The notes: generated by a model not told the origin, from the letters alone. Positions 25,571 through 35,178 are shown, counted from the first letter of the stretch. The stretch: DNA of 64,000 bases from Bacteroidota bacterium (GCA_021156365.1 JAJNDK010000007.1:124001-188000), one strand, 5' to 3'. Numbers and translations: made by a program.

Positions 25571-26659
25571 TTACTTCCTCTTCACCCTGATATGCGTCAC
25601 CGAAAAAAGTGCAAGGAACACTACAGCAGGATAGGTGGCATATAGCAGGAACTTGTTCATCGACCAGCTTTTGTCGGCGATGATCTGGTACGCTAAAAAA
25701 CAGCCGATACAGCTGAGCATAAAATACAGAACGGCTACTCTTTTTTCGGTCACGCCCTTGAAAAACAAATGATGTGTGGTATGATCCTTTCCACCCACAA
25801 ACGGCGACTTGCCTCTCCCTGCACGATTGATCACAACAGTAACGGTGTCGCTGATGGGGATCACAAATACGGAAGCAATTACAAGAATACTTTTTGTTGC
25901 ATAAGCTACAGGGAAGAGATCCTCAGCAAAAGGTTTGATGTTCCAGCAGTATTCGATACCGATGATGGCGAGGAATACCCCTAAGAACTGACTTCCCGTA
26001 TCACCCATAAACATTTTTGACGGATGCCAGTTGTAGATCAGGAAACCGCAAAGCGTGCCTACCATCGAAACGGATAAAATAGGAAGCGGTGAAAATGCAG
26101 CTCCCTGCAGGATATTCAGGCCCGAAACGAAACCGAGCGCGACCATCGAAACAATGGTGGTAATACCGTCCATATTGTCCAGCATATTGATGGAATTCAT
26201 CATACCCACTACCCATACGATCGTGAGTGCATAATTGAGGAACTCACTTTCGAAACATTCGAGCCGTGTACCGCTGATGAGTAATATCAGGGCGCATAAG
26301 AACTGTGTGAGGAATTTCAGCAATGGTTTGGTATCATAGGCATCGTCGGCCAGTCCCATGATGAATGCAATACTGATGCTCGCAAGTATACCGAATGTTT
26401 TTTTGTCGGAAAGATAAATGGTGGTGCGCCCTAAAATAAACTGGATGCCGATAAAGGAAATAAGGAACACCACGTAAAAAGAGATCCCTCCGAGGGCAGG
26501 TTTGGAAGTCGGGTTCCACCTGATCTGCACGCCGGAATTCTGGCGGGTACCGAGGTTCTTCGAAAAATTAAGCAGGATATTATTGATGAGCGCAGAGAAA
26601 AAAAGAGATGCTGAAAAGATCAGTAAAAACAACAGTGGTATGTTCTCCGAAAAATTCAT
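25571..26659 (-). CDS. WecA/MraY-family glycosyl-phosphate transferase
   Basis: This 362-residue protein with about ten membrane helices transfers a HexNAc-1-phosphate-type group to undecaprenyl phosphate. Catalytic landmarks are GLADDAYDTKP (the aspartate pair), NMLDNMDGITT, FMGDTGSQFLG and the late GGKDHTTHHLF. RWNPTSKPALGGISFY resembles the WecA/MraY-family opening. It ends the OPX-kinase-RmlC operon, following rfbC by 5 nt, so its product probably feeds the same polymer. This gives the region a second initiating transferase besides the one at 17525. Confidence 0.88.
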   Translation of the reverse strand: MNFSENIPLLFLLIFSASLFFSALINNILLNFSKNLGTRQNSGVQIRWNPTSKPALGGISFYVVFLISFIGIQFILGRTTIYLSDKKTFGILASISIAFIMGLADDAYDTKPLLKFLTQFLCALILLISGTRLECFESEFLNYALTIVWVVGMMNSINMLDNMDGITTIVSMVALGFVSGLNILQGAAFSPLPILSVSMVGTLCGFLIYNWHPSKMFMGDTGSQFLGVFLAIIGIEYCWNIKPFAEDLFPVAYATKSILVIASVFVIPISDTVTVVINRAGRGKSPFVGGKDHTTHHLFFKGVTEKRVAVLYFMLSCIGCFLAYQIIADKSWSMNKFLLYATYPAVVFLALFSVTHIRVKRK

Positions 26660-26664
26660 GGTGC

Positions 26665-27207
26665 TCAGAAAGGGCTTACGAAATCACGGAAAGGTGTTCC
26701 TTCGAGGTCTTTTTGTGATAGTTGAGGTTTATCGGTTTTCCAGTCGATCTGCAGGTCTTTGTCGCAATAAGACACACAGCCTTCGGATGCTTTGTTGTAA
26801 TAGTTGGTGCATTTGTATACGAAGATCGTATTGTCTTCCAGCGTGGAAAAGCCGTGAGCAAATCCTTCGGGCACCCACAGCATCGTCCGGTTCTTTTCGT
26901 TCAGCTCAATGGCCACATGTTTTCCATAGGTAGGAGAATTTTTGCGGATATCCACCGCCACATCCAGTACAGCGCCTTTCAGCACCCGCACCAGTTTCCC
27001 CTGTGCAAAAGGCGGAGCCTGGAAATGCAAACCACGCAATACGCCTTTCTGCGAAAGCGATTGATTGTCCTGAACAAAGTTTGCGGCTATGTTTTTTTCG
27101 AGGAACGATCGCTGTGTATAGCTCTCAAAAAAATAACCCCTGTCGTCTTCAAAAACTTTCGGTTGAATAACAAACAAATCCTTTATAGCTGTTTCAATAA
27201 ATTCCAT
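26665..27207 (-). CDS. rfbC: dTDP-4-dehydrorhamnose 3,5-epimerase
   Basis: It epimerises dTDP-4-keto-6-deoxyglucose at C3 and C5, the third step of dTDP-L-rhamnose synthesis. The 180-residue protein carries the family motifs: FFESYTQRSF, GVLRGLHFQAPP (catalytic His), KLVRVLKGAVLDVAVDIRK, and WVPEGFAHGFSTLED. No rfbA, rfbB or rfbD lies in the window, so the rest of the pathway is elsewhere. Its start shares one base with the preceding stop (TAATG), indicating coupled translation with the tyrosine kinase gene. Confidence 0.95.
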   Translation of the reverse strand: MEFIETAIKDLFVIQPKVFEDDRGYFFESYTQRSFLEKNIAANFVQDNQSLSQKGVLRGLHFQAPPFAQGKLVRVLKGAVLDVAVDIRKNSPTYGKHVAIELNEKNRTMLWVPEGFAHGFSTLEDNTIFVYKCTNYYNKASEGCVSYCDKDLQIDWKTDKPQLSQKDLEGTPFRDFVSPF

Positions 27208-29672
27208 TAGCTGATCCTGATTTTTTTTGATTTTTTCCAGAACTTCTTCTTCTTCTCCGTATCGCGGTCATCGTAATAGCCGTATTTGGAGCCATATCCA
27301 TACCCGTAACCATATCCGTACCCGTAGTTGTATCCATATCCGCGCCGGTTGATGTCCACACCGTTCAGCACCACCGAGATCTTCGAAATACTGTTCTCAT
27401 TCTGCAGGCGGTCGAGGATCTGGATATAATTTTTCTTGGAGTACTCGGAGCGGAATACATAAATAGGGTAATCGGCTTTCTGGATGATCGGCAGTGCATC
27501 CGTCACCAATCCTACAGGCGGATTATCGATGATCACAATATCGTACATGGCTTTCAGGCGCTCAATGATCTCATCCATCCGTTTCCCGATGATCAGCTCC
27601 GAAGGATTCGGGGGAACAGGACCGGCCGTTATAAAATCAAGATTGGAAACCGAGCTTTTGTTGATGCATTCCTCTAATGTGTTGGTGCCGATCAGCAGGG
27701 TGCTCATACCTTTTGAGTTGCTCACCCCGAAGCCTTTATGGATCTTCGGTTTGCGCATGTCCAGATCCACGATCACTACTTTCTTTCCTGAGAAGGCAAT
27801 AATACCTGCTAAGTTCAATGCCACAAATGTTTTTCCCTCACCCGAAACGGTGGAAGTAAGAGCGATCAGTTTTGCATCCGGATTGGAAGAAATAAACTGG
27901 AGATTGGTACGTATGGATCGGAACGACTCTGCCATCACGGATTTTGGATTCTTGTCCACAACTAACTGTGAAGCAGGCATGCTTTTGTCGTAGCTCGGGA
28001 TGATGCCCAAAATACTTACGCCGGCATGTGTATGTTTCGTGATCTCATTAAGCGATACGATCTGGTCGTGCATCAGGTACCGGATAATGATCAGGAGAAT
28101 ACTTATTACCGTAGCTCCGAGGAAACCTATCAGCAGTGCATTTTTTTTGCTTGGGGAGAAGGAAGATCTGGCAGGTTCCGCTTTTTCGAGGATGCTGGTC
28201 TGCGACACGTATCCTGCATTGGAGATAGAGAACTCTGTTTTCTTTTCGAGGAGCAGGGTATAATATTTTTCGTTGATGGAGAACAGGCGCATTAAACGTG
28301 CATACTCAATATCCTTGTCCGGCTTCGAAATGAATTCAGAAGCGAGCGCATCCGATTTCTGTTTCAGGTTGAGGTACCTCGATTTCATTTTATTCCGGAA
28401 AGAAAAAATACTTTCGATCAGTAATTTTTTCTGGGTTTCTATCTGGGCATTTATCTGCTTGATGGCATCGCTGTTGGGCGTTACCATGTACAGCAGGTTT
28501 TCTTTCTCCACCAATAGTTTCTGAAGATCAGAAGTAGCTCCGCGAATGGACAGTTCATCTTCGGTGCCCGTTACCATGGAGATCAGCTGGTAGGAATCGA
28601 TGCTTTTCCGGTTTTGCAGATCCTTTTGCAATTCGCCCAGGATCTTTTCATCCAGCTCGATCTTCAGCAACTGATCTTCAACGGAGCTGTACTGCAATTC
28701 GGATGTTTTTTTGATCTCGTTGTTCAGCCCGTAATTATTTTTTTTGCGAAAATCTTCGAGCTGCGTTTCGGATGTTTTAAGATCGTAGAAAACATTGTTC
28801 AGCTGTCCGTCGATAAAAGAAAGGATATTTTTAGAGCTCTCGCTTTCTTTTTCAACGCCGTAGGTTTTGAATTCCTCTACCACTGCATTGGTAATGTCGG
28901 CAGCTTTGTGGGGCACAGCATCCTTGAAGCCTACCGAGATGGACTGTGACTGCTCATTGATCACTTTTACTTCCAGCTTCGATTGTACATAGGAGATAAT
29001 ATTATTCTCCGAGTTGCAGATAATGTAAGGCCTTTCCAGATTTTTAATACTGTTTATGCATTCGGCCTTTTCCATTTCGGGATTGTATGAAACGCTGAAC
29101 TCCATGTCCTGGTTGCGTATCCATTTGTCTATAGAAAAAGCATAGCTGAGCTTTTTGTTCTCTCCCACCAAAAGCCTGCCTGTTTTGGAGGAGGCATCAA
29201 AGACCACATATAATTTTTCAGTATAGAGAGATTCGTTCTTGAGCTTGATGTCGATAAAAAAAGGAGAGGCCTTATACAGTTCGTAGCTTTTGAAAGTACC
29301 TTCGTTGTAATAGGTAACAGATAAATTGAGCTTCTGGGCCACCCGCTGCAAAAACACCTTGGATTTAAGTACCTCCACTGCTTCGGCCAGCTTATTATTG
29401 GTTTCATACACATTCCCGACCTCCAGTATCCGGTTCACTTTATCCGAATTGGTAAGCTGGATCACCGCTTTGGATTCGAACAAGGGCTGCGTGTAGCGCA
29501 GGTAAAGGTATACGATAACGGCTGCACAGGAAAAGAAAAACAGGATCCACCAGATGGACTTTTTTGCGATAACCATGAACAGCCCAAGCTCAAACTCACT
29601 GCTGAATTTGGTCAAACGGTCCTTGTATCTTTCGATATTATCGTTTTTCTGATTTAACTCTTCGTGAAGCAT
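27207..29672 (-). CDS. Wzc-type tyrosine autokinase / polysaccharide copolymerase
   Basis: This 821-residue inner-membrane protein controls chain length and export of the polysaccharide. It has an N-terminal Wzz domain with a first membrane helix (about 35-55), a long periplasmic coiled-coil region (to about 505), a second helix (about 512-535, LIGFLGATVISILLII), and a cytoplasmic BY-kinase. The kinase shows Walker A (SGEGKT, about 605-613), Walker A' VVIVDLDMRKPK and Walker B DIVIIDNPPVG. The tail is a Tyr-Gly ladder with about a dozen tyrosines before DDRD, the likely autophosphorylation cluster. It sits 7 nt after the OPX gene. No cognate phosphatase is visible. Confidence 0.92.
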   Translation of the reverse strand: MLHEELNQKNDNIERYKDRLTKFSSEFELGLFMVIAKKSIWWILFFFSCAAVIVYLYLRYTQPLFESKAVIQLTNSDKVNRILEVGNVYETNNKLAEAVEVLKSKVFLQRVAQKLNLSVTYYNEGTFKSYELYKASPFFIDIKLKNESLYTEKLYVVFDASSKTGRLLVGENKKLSYAFSIDKWIRNQDMEFSVSYNPEMEKAECINSIKNLERPYIICNSENNIISYVQSKLEVKVINEQSQSISVGFKDAVPHKAADITNAVVEEFKTYGVEKESESSKNILSFIDGQLNNVFYDLKTSETQLEDFRKKNNYGLNNEIKKTSELQYSSVEDQLLKIELDEKILGELQKDLQNRKSIDSYQLISMVTGTEDELSIRGATSDLQKLLVEKENLLYMVTPNSDAIKQINAQIETQKKLLIESIFSFRNKMKSRYLNLKQKSDALASEFISKPDKDIEYARLMRLFSINEKYYTLLLEKKTEFSISNAGYVSQTSILEKAEPARSSFSPSKKNALLIGFLGATVISILLIIIRYLMHDQIVSLNEITKHTHAGVSILGIIPSYDKSMPASQLVVDKNPKSVMAESFRSIRTNLQFISSNPDAKLIALTSTVSGEGKTFVALNLAGIIAFSGKKVVIVDLDMRKPKIHKGFGVSNSKGMSTLLIGTNTLEECINKSSVSNLDFITAGPVPPNPSELIIGKRMDEIIERLKAMYDIVIIDNPPVGLVTDALPIIQKADYPIYVFRSEYSKKNYIQILDRLQNENSISKISVVLNGVDINRRGYGYNYGYGYGYGYGYGSKYGYYDDRDTEKKKKFWKKSKKIRIS

Positions 29673-29679
29673 GTGAAGA

Positions 29680-30435
29680 TTATCGTTTTAGGAACAGTAC
29701 CAGGGTGAGTGTAGTTGTAACCAGTGTAAGGTATGGGGCAATTTCCTGGATGAGCCGGGTGGCTATTCTTGGTCTCGGTTCCACATAAATAACGTCGTTG
29801 GCCAGCAGCGTAATGTTTCCTGCGGCAATTCCGTCAATGGTAGAAAGATCGATAAGATACACCACAGGTTTGTTGTCGATCGTCCGTATCAGCTTCACCC
29901 TGTATGCTTTCCCGTCTTCCTGGATACCTCCGGCAGCTGCCAGCGCTTCAAAAACAGTTGTATTGTTATTTGCAATAGGCACCACACGTGCAGTACCCGC
30001 CATTCCGGGGAAAACGATCACCCTTTTGTTCACGATCTTCATCTGCACAAATGGTTTCCGGTAATATGTCTCGTATTCTTTTTCCAGCAGGGCCTGCGCT
30101 TCTCTCACGGTAAGTCCTGCTACTTTTACTTTACCTAACAGGGGCACTTTCAACATACCGTCGCTGTCTACGGTTTCTTCTATACTGGGTCCGGTGCCGC
30201 TTCCGTTGGCGGTGCTGGAAATATCGATCAGCTTAAAACCATCGTTGGAGAATAAGCGGATCAGTACCGCATCGGTAGCGGTAACCCGGTAATTTTCTTT
30301 TGTCAGCGAATCGGTTATCTTCGCAAAATCGTAATTTTTGGGAGTTTTAAGCATGATGCTCGGCCTTAAGATCCGGCAGGAACTGAATGCAATAAGCAAA
30401 AGGCCAAAGAGCAGTATTTTCTTTCCTATATTCAT
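29680..30435 (-). CDS. Outer-membrane polysaccharide export protein (OPX/Wza-like lipoprotein)
   Basis: It forms or helps form the channel through which the polymer leaves. The protein is 251 residues with the start moved to ATG 30435, because the preceding 26 codons lie upstream of a lipoprotein signal (MNIGKKILLFGLLLIAFSSC). It shows an OPX polysaccharide-export domain (VDSDGMLKVPLLGKVKVAGLTVREA), an SLBB-like domain (TVFEALAAAGGIQED, VIYVEPRP) and a C-terminal membrane helix (YLTLVTTTLTLVLFLKR). It heads a four-gene operon with the kinase, epimerase and WecA-like transferase; the -7 box is at 30452-30459. Confidence 0.9.
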   Translation of the reverse strand: MNIGKKILLFGLLLIAFSSCRILRPSIMLKTPKNYDFAKITDSLTKENYRVTATDAVLIRLFSNDGFKLIDISSTANGSGTGPSIEETVDSDGMLKVPLLGKVKVAGLTVREAQALLEKEYETYYRKPFVQMKIVNKRVIVFPGMAGTARVVPIANNNTTVFEALAAAGGIQEDGKAYRVKLIRTIDNKPVVYLIDLSTIDGIAAGNITLLANDVIYVEPRPRIATRLIQEIAPYLTLVTTTLTLVLFLKR

Positions 30436-30451
30436 ACGGTCATTAAACACC

Positions 30452-30459
30452 CAAAGGTA
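30452..30459 (-). promoter_or_regulatory. -7 box of the OPX-Wzc-RmlC-WecA operon
   Basis: Minus-strand TACCTTTG, 16 nt before the ATG at 30435. No clear -33 element. Confidence 0.5.
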
Positions 30460-30520
30460 AGAAAAAACAGGAAATAATGCCGGGTTGGATATATTTGGAT
30501 AATGCTCCGGCATAAAACCG

Positions 30521-30664
30521 ACACAGATTTCACGGATTTCGCAGATAAAATCTCAGGTAGTTCCATGTACACAAGCTGCTTTCAGCCGAATGATCAGCGT
30601 TAATTTTATACCGGAATTCCACAGATTTGGTATCAAAAATCAGTGCAATCAGTGAAATCTGTGT
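30521..30664. repeat. 144-bp inverted-repeat element (MITE/REPIN-like)
   Basis: The ends are an 18-bp inverted repeat with one mismatch: ACACAGATTTCACGGATT at 30521-30538 against its complement at 30647-30664. Short related copies lie between (GCAGATAAAATCT, CCACAGATTTGG, ATCAGTGCAATCAGTG). It occupies most of the 314-bp gap between the OPX operon promoter and the SPOR gene. No transposase is encoded. Terminal repeats of this CACAGATTTCAC type suggest a non-autonomous dispersed element. Confidence 0.6.
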
Positions 30665-30736
30665 TTGCATTTATAAAAAAATTGGTATCAGATGATTTAA
30701 ACTAATTTACAGCCCGATTATTTGGTCTATAATTTG

Positions 30737-30744
30737 TATTTTTG
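30737..30744 (+). promoter_or_regulatory. -7 box of the SPOR-ispE unit (near-leaderless)
   Basis: TATTTTTG, five nt before the ATG at 30750. The -33 region is unclear. Confidence 0.5.
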
Positions 30745-30749
30745 AACGC

Positions 30750-31130
30750 ATGAAACTTTTTATCCTGATAGCGGTAGCTATTCTTTTTTGCGCAAAAACC
30801 CATGCACAGTCCGATCCGGTGGATATACAGCTGAAAAAACTCCAGGAGAAAAAAGCCGACTATCACAAAAGTACGGATGGTGAGTACGATGGGTACCGCA
30901 TCAAGATCCATTCCGGCCCCGACCGTTCAAAAGCAATGGAGATCAAATCGAAATTCCTTTCAAAGTATGGTGATTATGGAGCCTATGATGAATACCAGGT
31001 GCCCAGCTTTGTGATCGTTGTCGGTGATTTTAAATCAAAGCCGGATGCTTATGGTTTCCTCAAAAAGATCCAGTACGATTTCCCCAGCGCCTTCATCATA
31101 CGGGATAGGATCAAATCCGGAAAAAAATAA
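30750..31130 (+). CDS. Secreted SPOR-like domain protein
   Basis: This 126-residue protein has a signal peptide (about 1-19, ending THAQS), a short charged helix (KKLQEKKADYHK) and a C-terminal SPOR-like fold (about 48-120). The fold shows GYRIKIHSGPDRSKAMEIKSKF, VPSFVIVVGDFKSKPDAYGF and FIIRDRIKSG. SPOR domains bind glycan strands lacking stem peptides at the septum. The gene precedes ispE by 5 nt and is probably its operon partner, although the two proteins act in different compartments. Confidence 0.8.
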   Translation: MKLFILIAVAILFCAKTHAQSDPVDIQLKKLQEKKADYHKSTDGEYDGYRIKIHSGPDRSKAMEIKSKFLSKYGDYGAYDEYQVPSFVIVVGDFKSKPDAYGFLKKIQYDFPSAFIIRDRIKSGKK

Positions 31131-31135
31131 AAAAC

Positions 31136-31963
31136 ATGATCCGATTCCCCAATGCCAAGATCAACCTGGGCCTTCAGATCGTTGAAAAACGGGAGGATGG
31201 TTTTCACAATATCGAAACCGTTTTCTATCCTGTGAACTGGTGCGACGCATTGGAATTGCTTAAAAACAGAGAGAATACTGTTGGCGATCTGTGCACGCTT
31301 AGCACAAATGGCTTGCTCATTGCAGGCGATCCGAAAAACAACCTGCTGCTGAAAGCATATCAATTACTTAACACAAGGAAAAAACTACCTGCTCTTGATC
31401 TGTGGCTGTATAAGAACATTCCCATGGGAGCCGGTCTGGGCGGGGGATCTGCCGATGCAGCCTTTTTGCTGAAGATGCTCAATGAGTATTTTGCTCTTGG
31501 TCTGAGTAGGGAAGAATTAAAAGAAGAAGCCGCAAAATTGGGAAGCGATTGTGCCTTTTTTATTGCCAATGAACCGGTGTATGCAAGCGGCAAAGGAGAT
31601 CAGTTCGAACCGATTGCTTTTTCGTTGAAAGGATATAAAATTATGATCGTATATCCGGCCATTCACAGCGATACCAAATTGGCTTATTCGAGAGTGGAAC
31701 CCAAACCCGGTAAAGTAAAGCTGAAGGATTTTATTCAGCAGGCGCCTGTTTCCGAATGGAAAGAACACCTGAAAAATGATTTTGAGCCTTCCGTATTTTA
31801 CCAGTATCCCGAAATAGCAAAGCTAAAAGAACAGTTATACGAATCCGGCGCCATCTATGCATCCATGAGTGGCAGCGGAAGTGCGCTGTTCGGGATTTTC
31901 GTGGATCGTTTGCCGGAAATAGAATTCAAACCGGAATACAAAGTGTTTGTTGGTGAGCTCTGA
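31136..31963 (+). CDS. ispE: 4-diphosphocytidyl-2-C-methyl-D-erythritol kinase
   Basis: This GHMP kinase phosphorylates CDP-ME in the MEP isoprenoid pathway. The 275-residue protein shows the substrate motif FPNAKINLGLQIVEKREDGFHNIE, the ATP loop PMGAGLGGGSADAA (about 95-108), LGSDCAFFI and the C-terminal GHMP motif MSGSGSALFGIF. The length is normal. It shares a transcript with the upstream SPOR gene. Confidence 0.95.
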   Translation: MIRFPNAKINLGLQIVEKREDGFHNIETVFYPVNWCDALELLKNRENTVGDLCTLSTNGLLIAGDPKNNLLLKAYQLLNTRKKLPALDLWLYKNIPMGAGLGGGSADAAFLLKMLNEYFALGLSREELKEEAAKLGSDCAFFIANEPVYASGKGDQFEPIAFSLKGYKIMIVYPAIHSDTKLAYSRVEPKPGKVKLKDFIQQAPVSEWKEHLKNDFEPSVFYQYPEIAKLKEQLYESGAIYASMSGSGSALFGIFVDRLPEIEFKPEYKVFVGEL

Positions 31964-32063
31964 TCGTATTCAATAAAGCTTCTGCTCTAAAACGTATTAG
32001 CGAAATTATCCACCGGATCGCTGAAAATTATTTCCTACTTTAGTTTCCTGTTAAGCCAAAACC

Positions 32064-35000
32064 ATGAGAAAATCAGTACTTATTCTTTGCCTCATCGCAC
32101 TGAAAATTCACGCTGCCGATTATGTCCCGAATCCGTATCAGCCTGTTTTTTACCAGGCATATGTACTCCATCCTTCCATCCCGAAAGGAATGCTGGAAGC
32201 TATTGCTTTTACGCAGAGCCGTTTCAGCAACATTCAGCCTGCCGAATACGGAAGCTGTACAGGCATGCCACAGACCTATAGTGTGATGGGACTGGTAGAG
32301 GACGGAAAAAATTATTTCAGGAACAACCTGCAAACCGTTGCTGCATTGTCCGGATATACCGCAGAAGAAATAAAAAATGATCCTACTGTCAATATCCTTG
32401 CTTTTGCAAAAGCATATGCATTGAAGCAACAGGAACTGGTTACAGGCAACAAGGCGGAAGACCAGGTGCCGGTATTGATCGCTCTCAGCGAGCTTCCGAA
32501 TGATGCAGATATCGTTCGTAATTTTGCTGTCAATTCACATCTCTATCAGGTATACTGGTTCCTGCAACAGCGGGCCTACCAGGAGTTCTATAATTTCCCG
32601 GATCATCATGTAAATATGGAGCAGCTCTTTGGCGCTGAGAACCTGAAAGTACTTTCTTCACCTGCTTTGCAAATGAGCTCCGATCATATAAAAGGAGAAG
32701 GAAATTCAGCCTTTCGTTTAAATACATTCAACACCGTTCAATCGGCCGATTATGCACCTGCCTTATGGAATCCTGCCGGTAGCTGTAACCAGAGCAGCAG
32801 GAACGGAACGGCAGTGTCGGCGATCACAATTCACGATGTGGAAGGAAGTTATGCAGGATGTATCTCCTGGTTTCAGAATTGCAATGCGCAGGTGTCAGCA
32901 CATTATGTGCTTCGGTCGAGTGATGGGCAGGTAACGCAAATGGTATTAGAGTCGGGGAAAGCCTGGCATGTAGGTTCGGAAAATCCATATACGATCGGGC
33001 TGGAACACGAAGGATTCAATAACAACCCGGCGTGGTACACGAATGCTATGTATACGTCATCGGCCAATCTGTGCCGGGATATCTGCAACAGCGGTTACGG
33101 CATCAATCCCTTGCGTTGTTACAACGGTCCTTCCTGCAATGGCATCTGCACTTTGGGAAATTGTGTACGCATCAAAGGACATCAGCATTACGCCAGTCAG
33201 AATCACAATGATCCGGGGCAGTACTGGGACTGGTACAAATTTTATAACCTGATCAACAATGCCCCTGCTGTTATAACCCTTACCACTGCCACGGGAACTA
33301 TCTACGATTCGGGTGGCGCTTCTTCCAACTATGCGGATGATGAGCGGAGGGTTGTACTGATCCAGCCTGTGGGAGCCACTAACATCACACTCAATTTTTC
33401 GCAATTCAATTTAGAGAACAACTGGGATTATTTATTCATTTATGATGGCGCTACCACTTCTTCAACCCTGATCGGAAGATACACCGGCACTACCAGTCCG
33501 GGAGTGATCACTTCGAGCAGCGGAAGCCTGTTACTGGATTTCAGAAGTGATTGCGCTACAACCGCTGCAGGCTGGGCAGCCAACTATACCAGCACAGTAG
33601 TTACGCCGCAGCCCGGCGATGCGACAGCTCCATCCACACAGGTGTTTACCAACGGTAACTGGCAGACTCAATCGTTTACATCTGCCATTCTCGATACCGA
33701 TGATACAGGTGGGAGCGGCATACAAAAAGGATATTACCAGGTGATCGATTTTGATGGAACAGAATGGAGAGGCAATGACCAGAACGGTTTTTTTGCGGAT
33801 AATTTCGATGTGGCCATTCACCCTGACTGGACGCAGAAAACAGGTACATGGGGCATCAACAACCAGGCACTGGAACAAGCGGATGAGGCATTGGGCAACA
33901 CGAATATTTATGCAAAGCTGAAACAGAATATATCGAACCGGTACCTCTATCATTTTTATGCAAAGATCGACGGCTCGGGAACAGACAGGAGAGCAGGTTT
34001 TCATTTTGCCTGCAGCCAGCCCGATTCACTGAACAGGGGAGACGGGTATTTTGCCTGGTTCCGGACAGACGATACATTGCTGCAGATCTATAAAGTGGTG
34101 AATGATGTGTTCGGCTCACCGGTCGCTTCTTTTCCTATGCATGCAGATGAAGGGCAATGGTATGATTACAAAATTATTTATGACCGCATCGGTGGAAAAA
34201 TATGGGTGTACCAGGATAACAGCCTGGTGGGTACTTATACGGATGCAAGCCCGTATGCAAACGGAACGCATATTTCATTCCGGAGCGGGAATGCCGCTTT
34301 TGCTATTAACGAATTAAAGGTGTATCGTTCCCATGCTGCTTCTGTCAATGTTTCTGTGGGACCTGCGGCAACAAATGATATACGTTACCGGAACCCCGAT
34401 CCACAGACACCTGCTGCAAAGATCAAATCGATCTGCCAGGACAGTGCGGACAATCTCTCCGCTGTTTATTATCAGAACCTGAATATCGACTGGACGATAC
34501 CGATGTCCATTGATTCCGTGAGGGACGGGCTGGGTGCGGATATTGCAGTGACCGATTCTATAGACCGGCTTTCGGCCAATTGGGACAACTCTTTCGATAC
34601 CAGCTCTGCTATTCTGAATTACTGGTATGCGATCGGCACCACTGCCGGAGATACGGATGTGGTGGGCTGGACCGTGAACATGGTAGCCATGGATGTCACG
34701 CATACCGGGCTTTCGCTGGTGCAGGGGCAGCTGTATTATTTTTCGGTGAAAGCACAGAACGGAGCCGGGCTTTTTTCCGCTGTTTATACCAGCAACGGGC
34801 AATTGGTAGACACCACGGCAAATGCAGTAGCTATTCATTCTCTTAAAAACGAAACGGGAATGCTGGTGTATCCCAATCCGTTTGAAAATGAGCTGATGTT
34901 GAAGATACCGAATCTCGCTGCCAATGAGCAGGTAGAGCTTGCATTAAGTGATGTGCTGGGAAGAGTGCTGTTCGAAAAAAAGATCACCATAAATAAACCC

Positions 35001-35111
35001 GGCGAATTGATCAGCCTGCATTTGGGAATGAGCGCTATCGGTTCGGGTGCATATGTAGTGCGTGTAAAAACGAAAGCAGGTTCCTATGCAAACAGAGTGA
35101 TCCGGAAGTAA
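32064..35111 (+). CDS. T9SS-exported N-acetylmuramoyl-L-alanine amidase with CUB domain
   Basis: This 1015-residue multidomain protein has a signal peptide (1-17). A lytic-transglycosylase-like region (about 30-130) has the usual catalytic Glu replaced by Gln51 (AIAFTQSRF). An amidase_2 domain (about 235-400) keeps its zinc ligands: His257 (TIHDVEG), His373/His375 (GHQHYAS) and Asp383 (NDPG). A CUB domain (about 405-515: NWDYLFIYDGATTSS, DFRSDCATTAAGWAANY) follows, then a concanavalin/LamG-like region (about 580-750), FN3-like strands and a T9SS type A CTD (from about 930: VYPNPFENELML, SDVLGRVLFEKK, GAYVVRVKTK). It should cleave peptidoglycan outside the cell, perhaps against competitors or debris. 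Confidence 0.85.
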   Translation: MRKSVLILCLIALKIHAADYVPNPYQPVFYQAYVLHPSIPKGMLEAIAFTQSRFSNIQPAEYGSCTGMPQTYSVMGLVEDGKNYFRNNLQTVAALSGYTAEEIKNDPTVNILAFAKAYALKQQELVTGNKAEDQVPVLIALSELPNDADIVRNFAVNSHLYQVYWFLQQRAYQEFYNFPDHHVNMEQLFGAENLKVLSSPALQMSSDHIKGEGNSAFRLNTFNTVQSADYAPALWNPAGSCNQSSRNGTAVSAITIHDVEGSYAGCISWFQNCNAQVSAHYVLRSSDGQVTQMVLESGKAWHVGSENPYTIGLEHEGFNNNPAWYTNAMYTSSANLCRDICNSGYGINPLRCYNGPSCNGICTLGNCVRIKGHQHYASQNHNDPGQYWDWYKFYNLINNAPAVITLTTATGTIYDSGGASSNYADDERRVVLIQPVGATNITLNFSQFNLENNWDYLFIYDGATTSSTLIGRYTGTTSPGVITSSSGSLLLDFRSDCATTAAGWAANYTSTVVTPQPGDATAPSTQVFTNGNWQTQSFTSAILDTDDTGGSGIQKGYYQVIDFDGTEWRGNDQNGFFADNFDVAIHPDWTQKTGTWGINNQALEQADEALGNTNIYAKLKQNISNRYLYHFYAKIDGSGTDRRAGFHFACSQPDSLNRGDGYFAWFRTDDTLLQIYKVVNDVFGSPVASFPMHADEGQWYDYKIIYDRIGGKIWVYQDNSLVGTYTDASPYANGTHISFRSGNAAFAINELKVYRSHAASVNVSVGPAATNDIRYRNPDPQTPAAKIKSICQDSADNLSAVYYQNLNIDWTIPMSIDSVRDGLGADIAVTDSIDRLSANWDNSFDTSSAILNYWYAIGTTAGDTDVVGWTVNMVAMDVTHTGLSLVQGQLYYFSVKAQNGAGLFSAVYTSNGQLVDTTANAVAIHSLKNETGMLVYPNPFENELMLKIPNLAANEQVELALSDVLGRVLFEKKITINKPGELISLHLGMSAIGSGAYVVRVKTKAGSYANRVIRK

Positions 35112-35178
35112 TATTTTGAGAATGATGTAAATTATTTGTAATCAGTAAATTAAGGCTGTTTTTATTTGCTTATATCCA

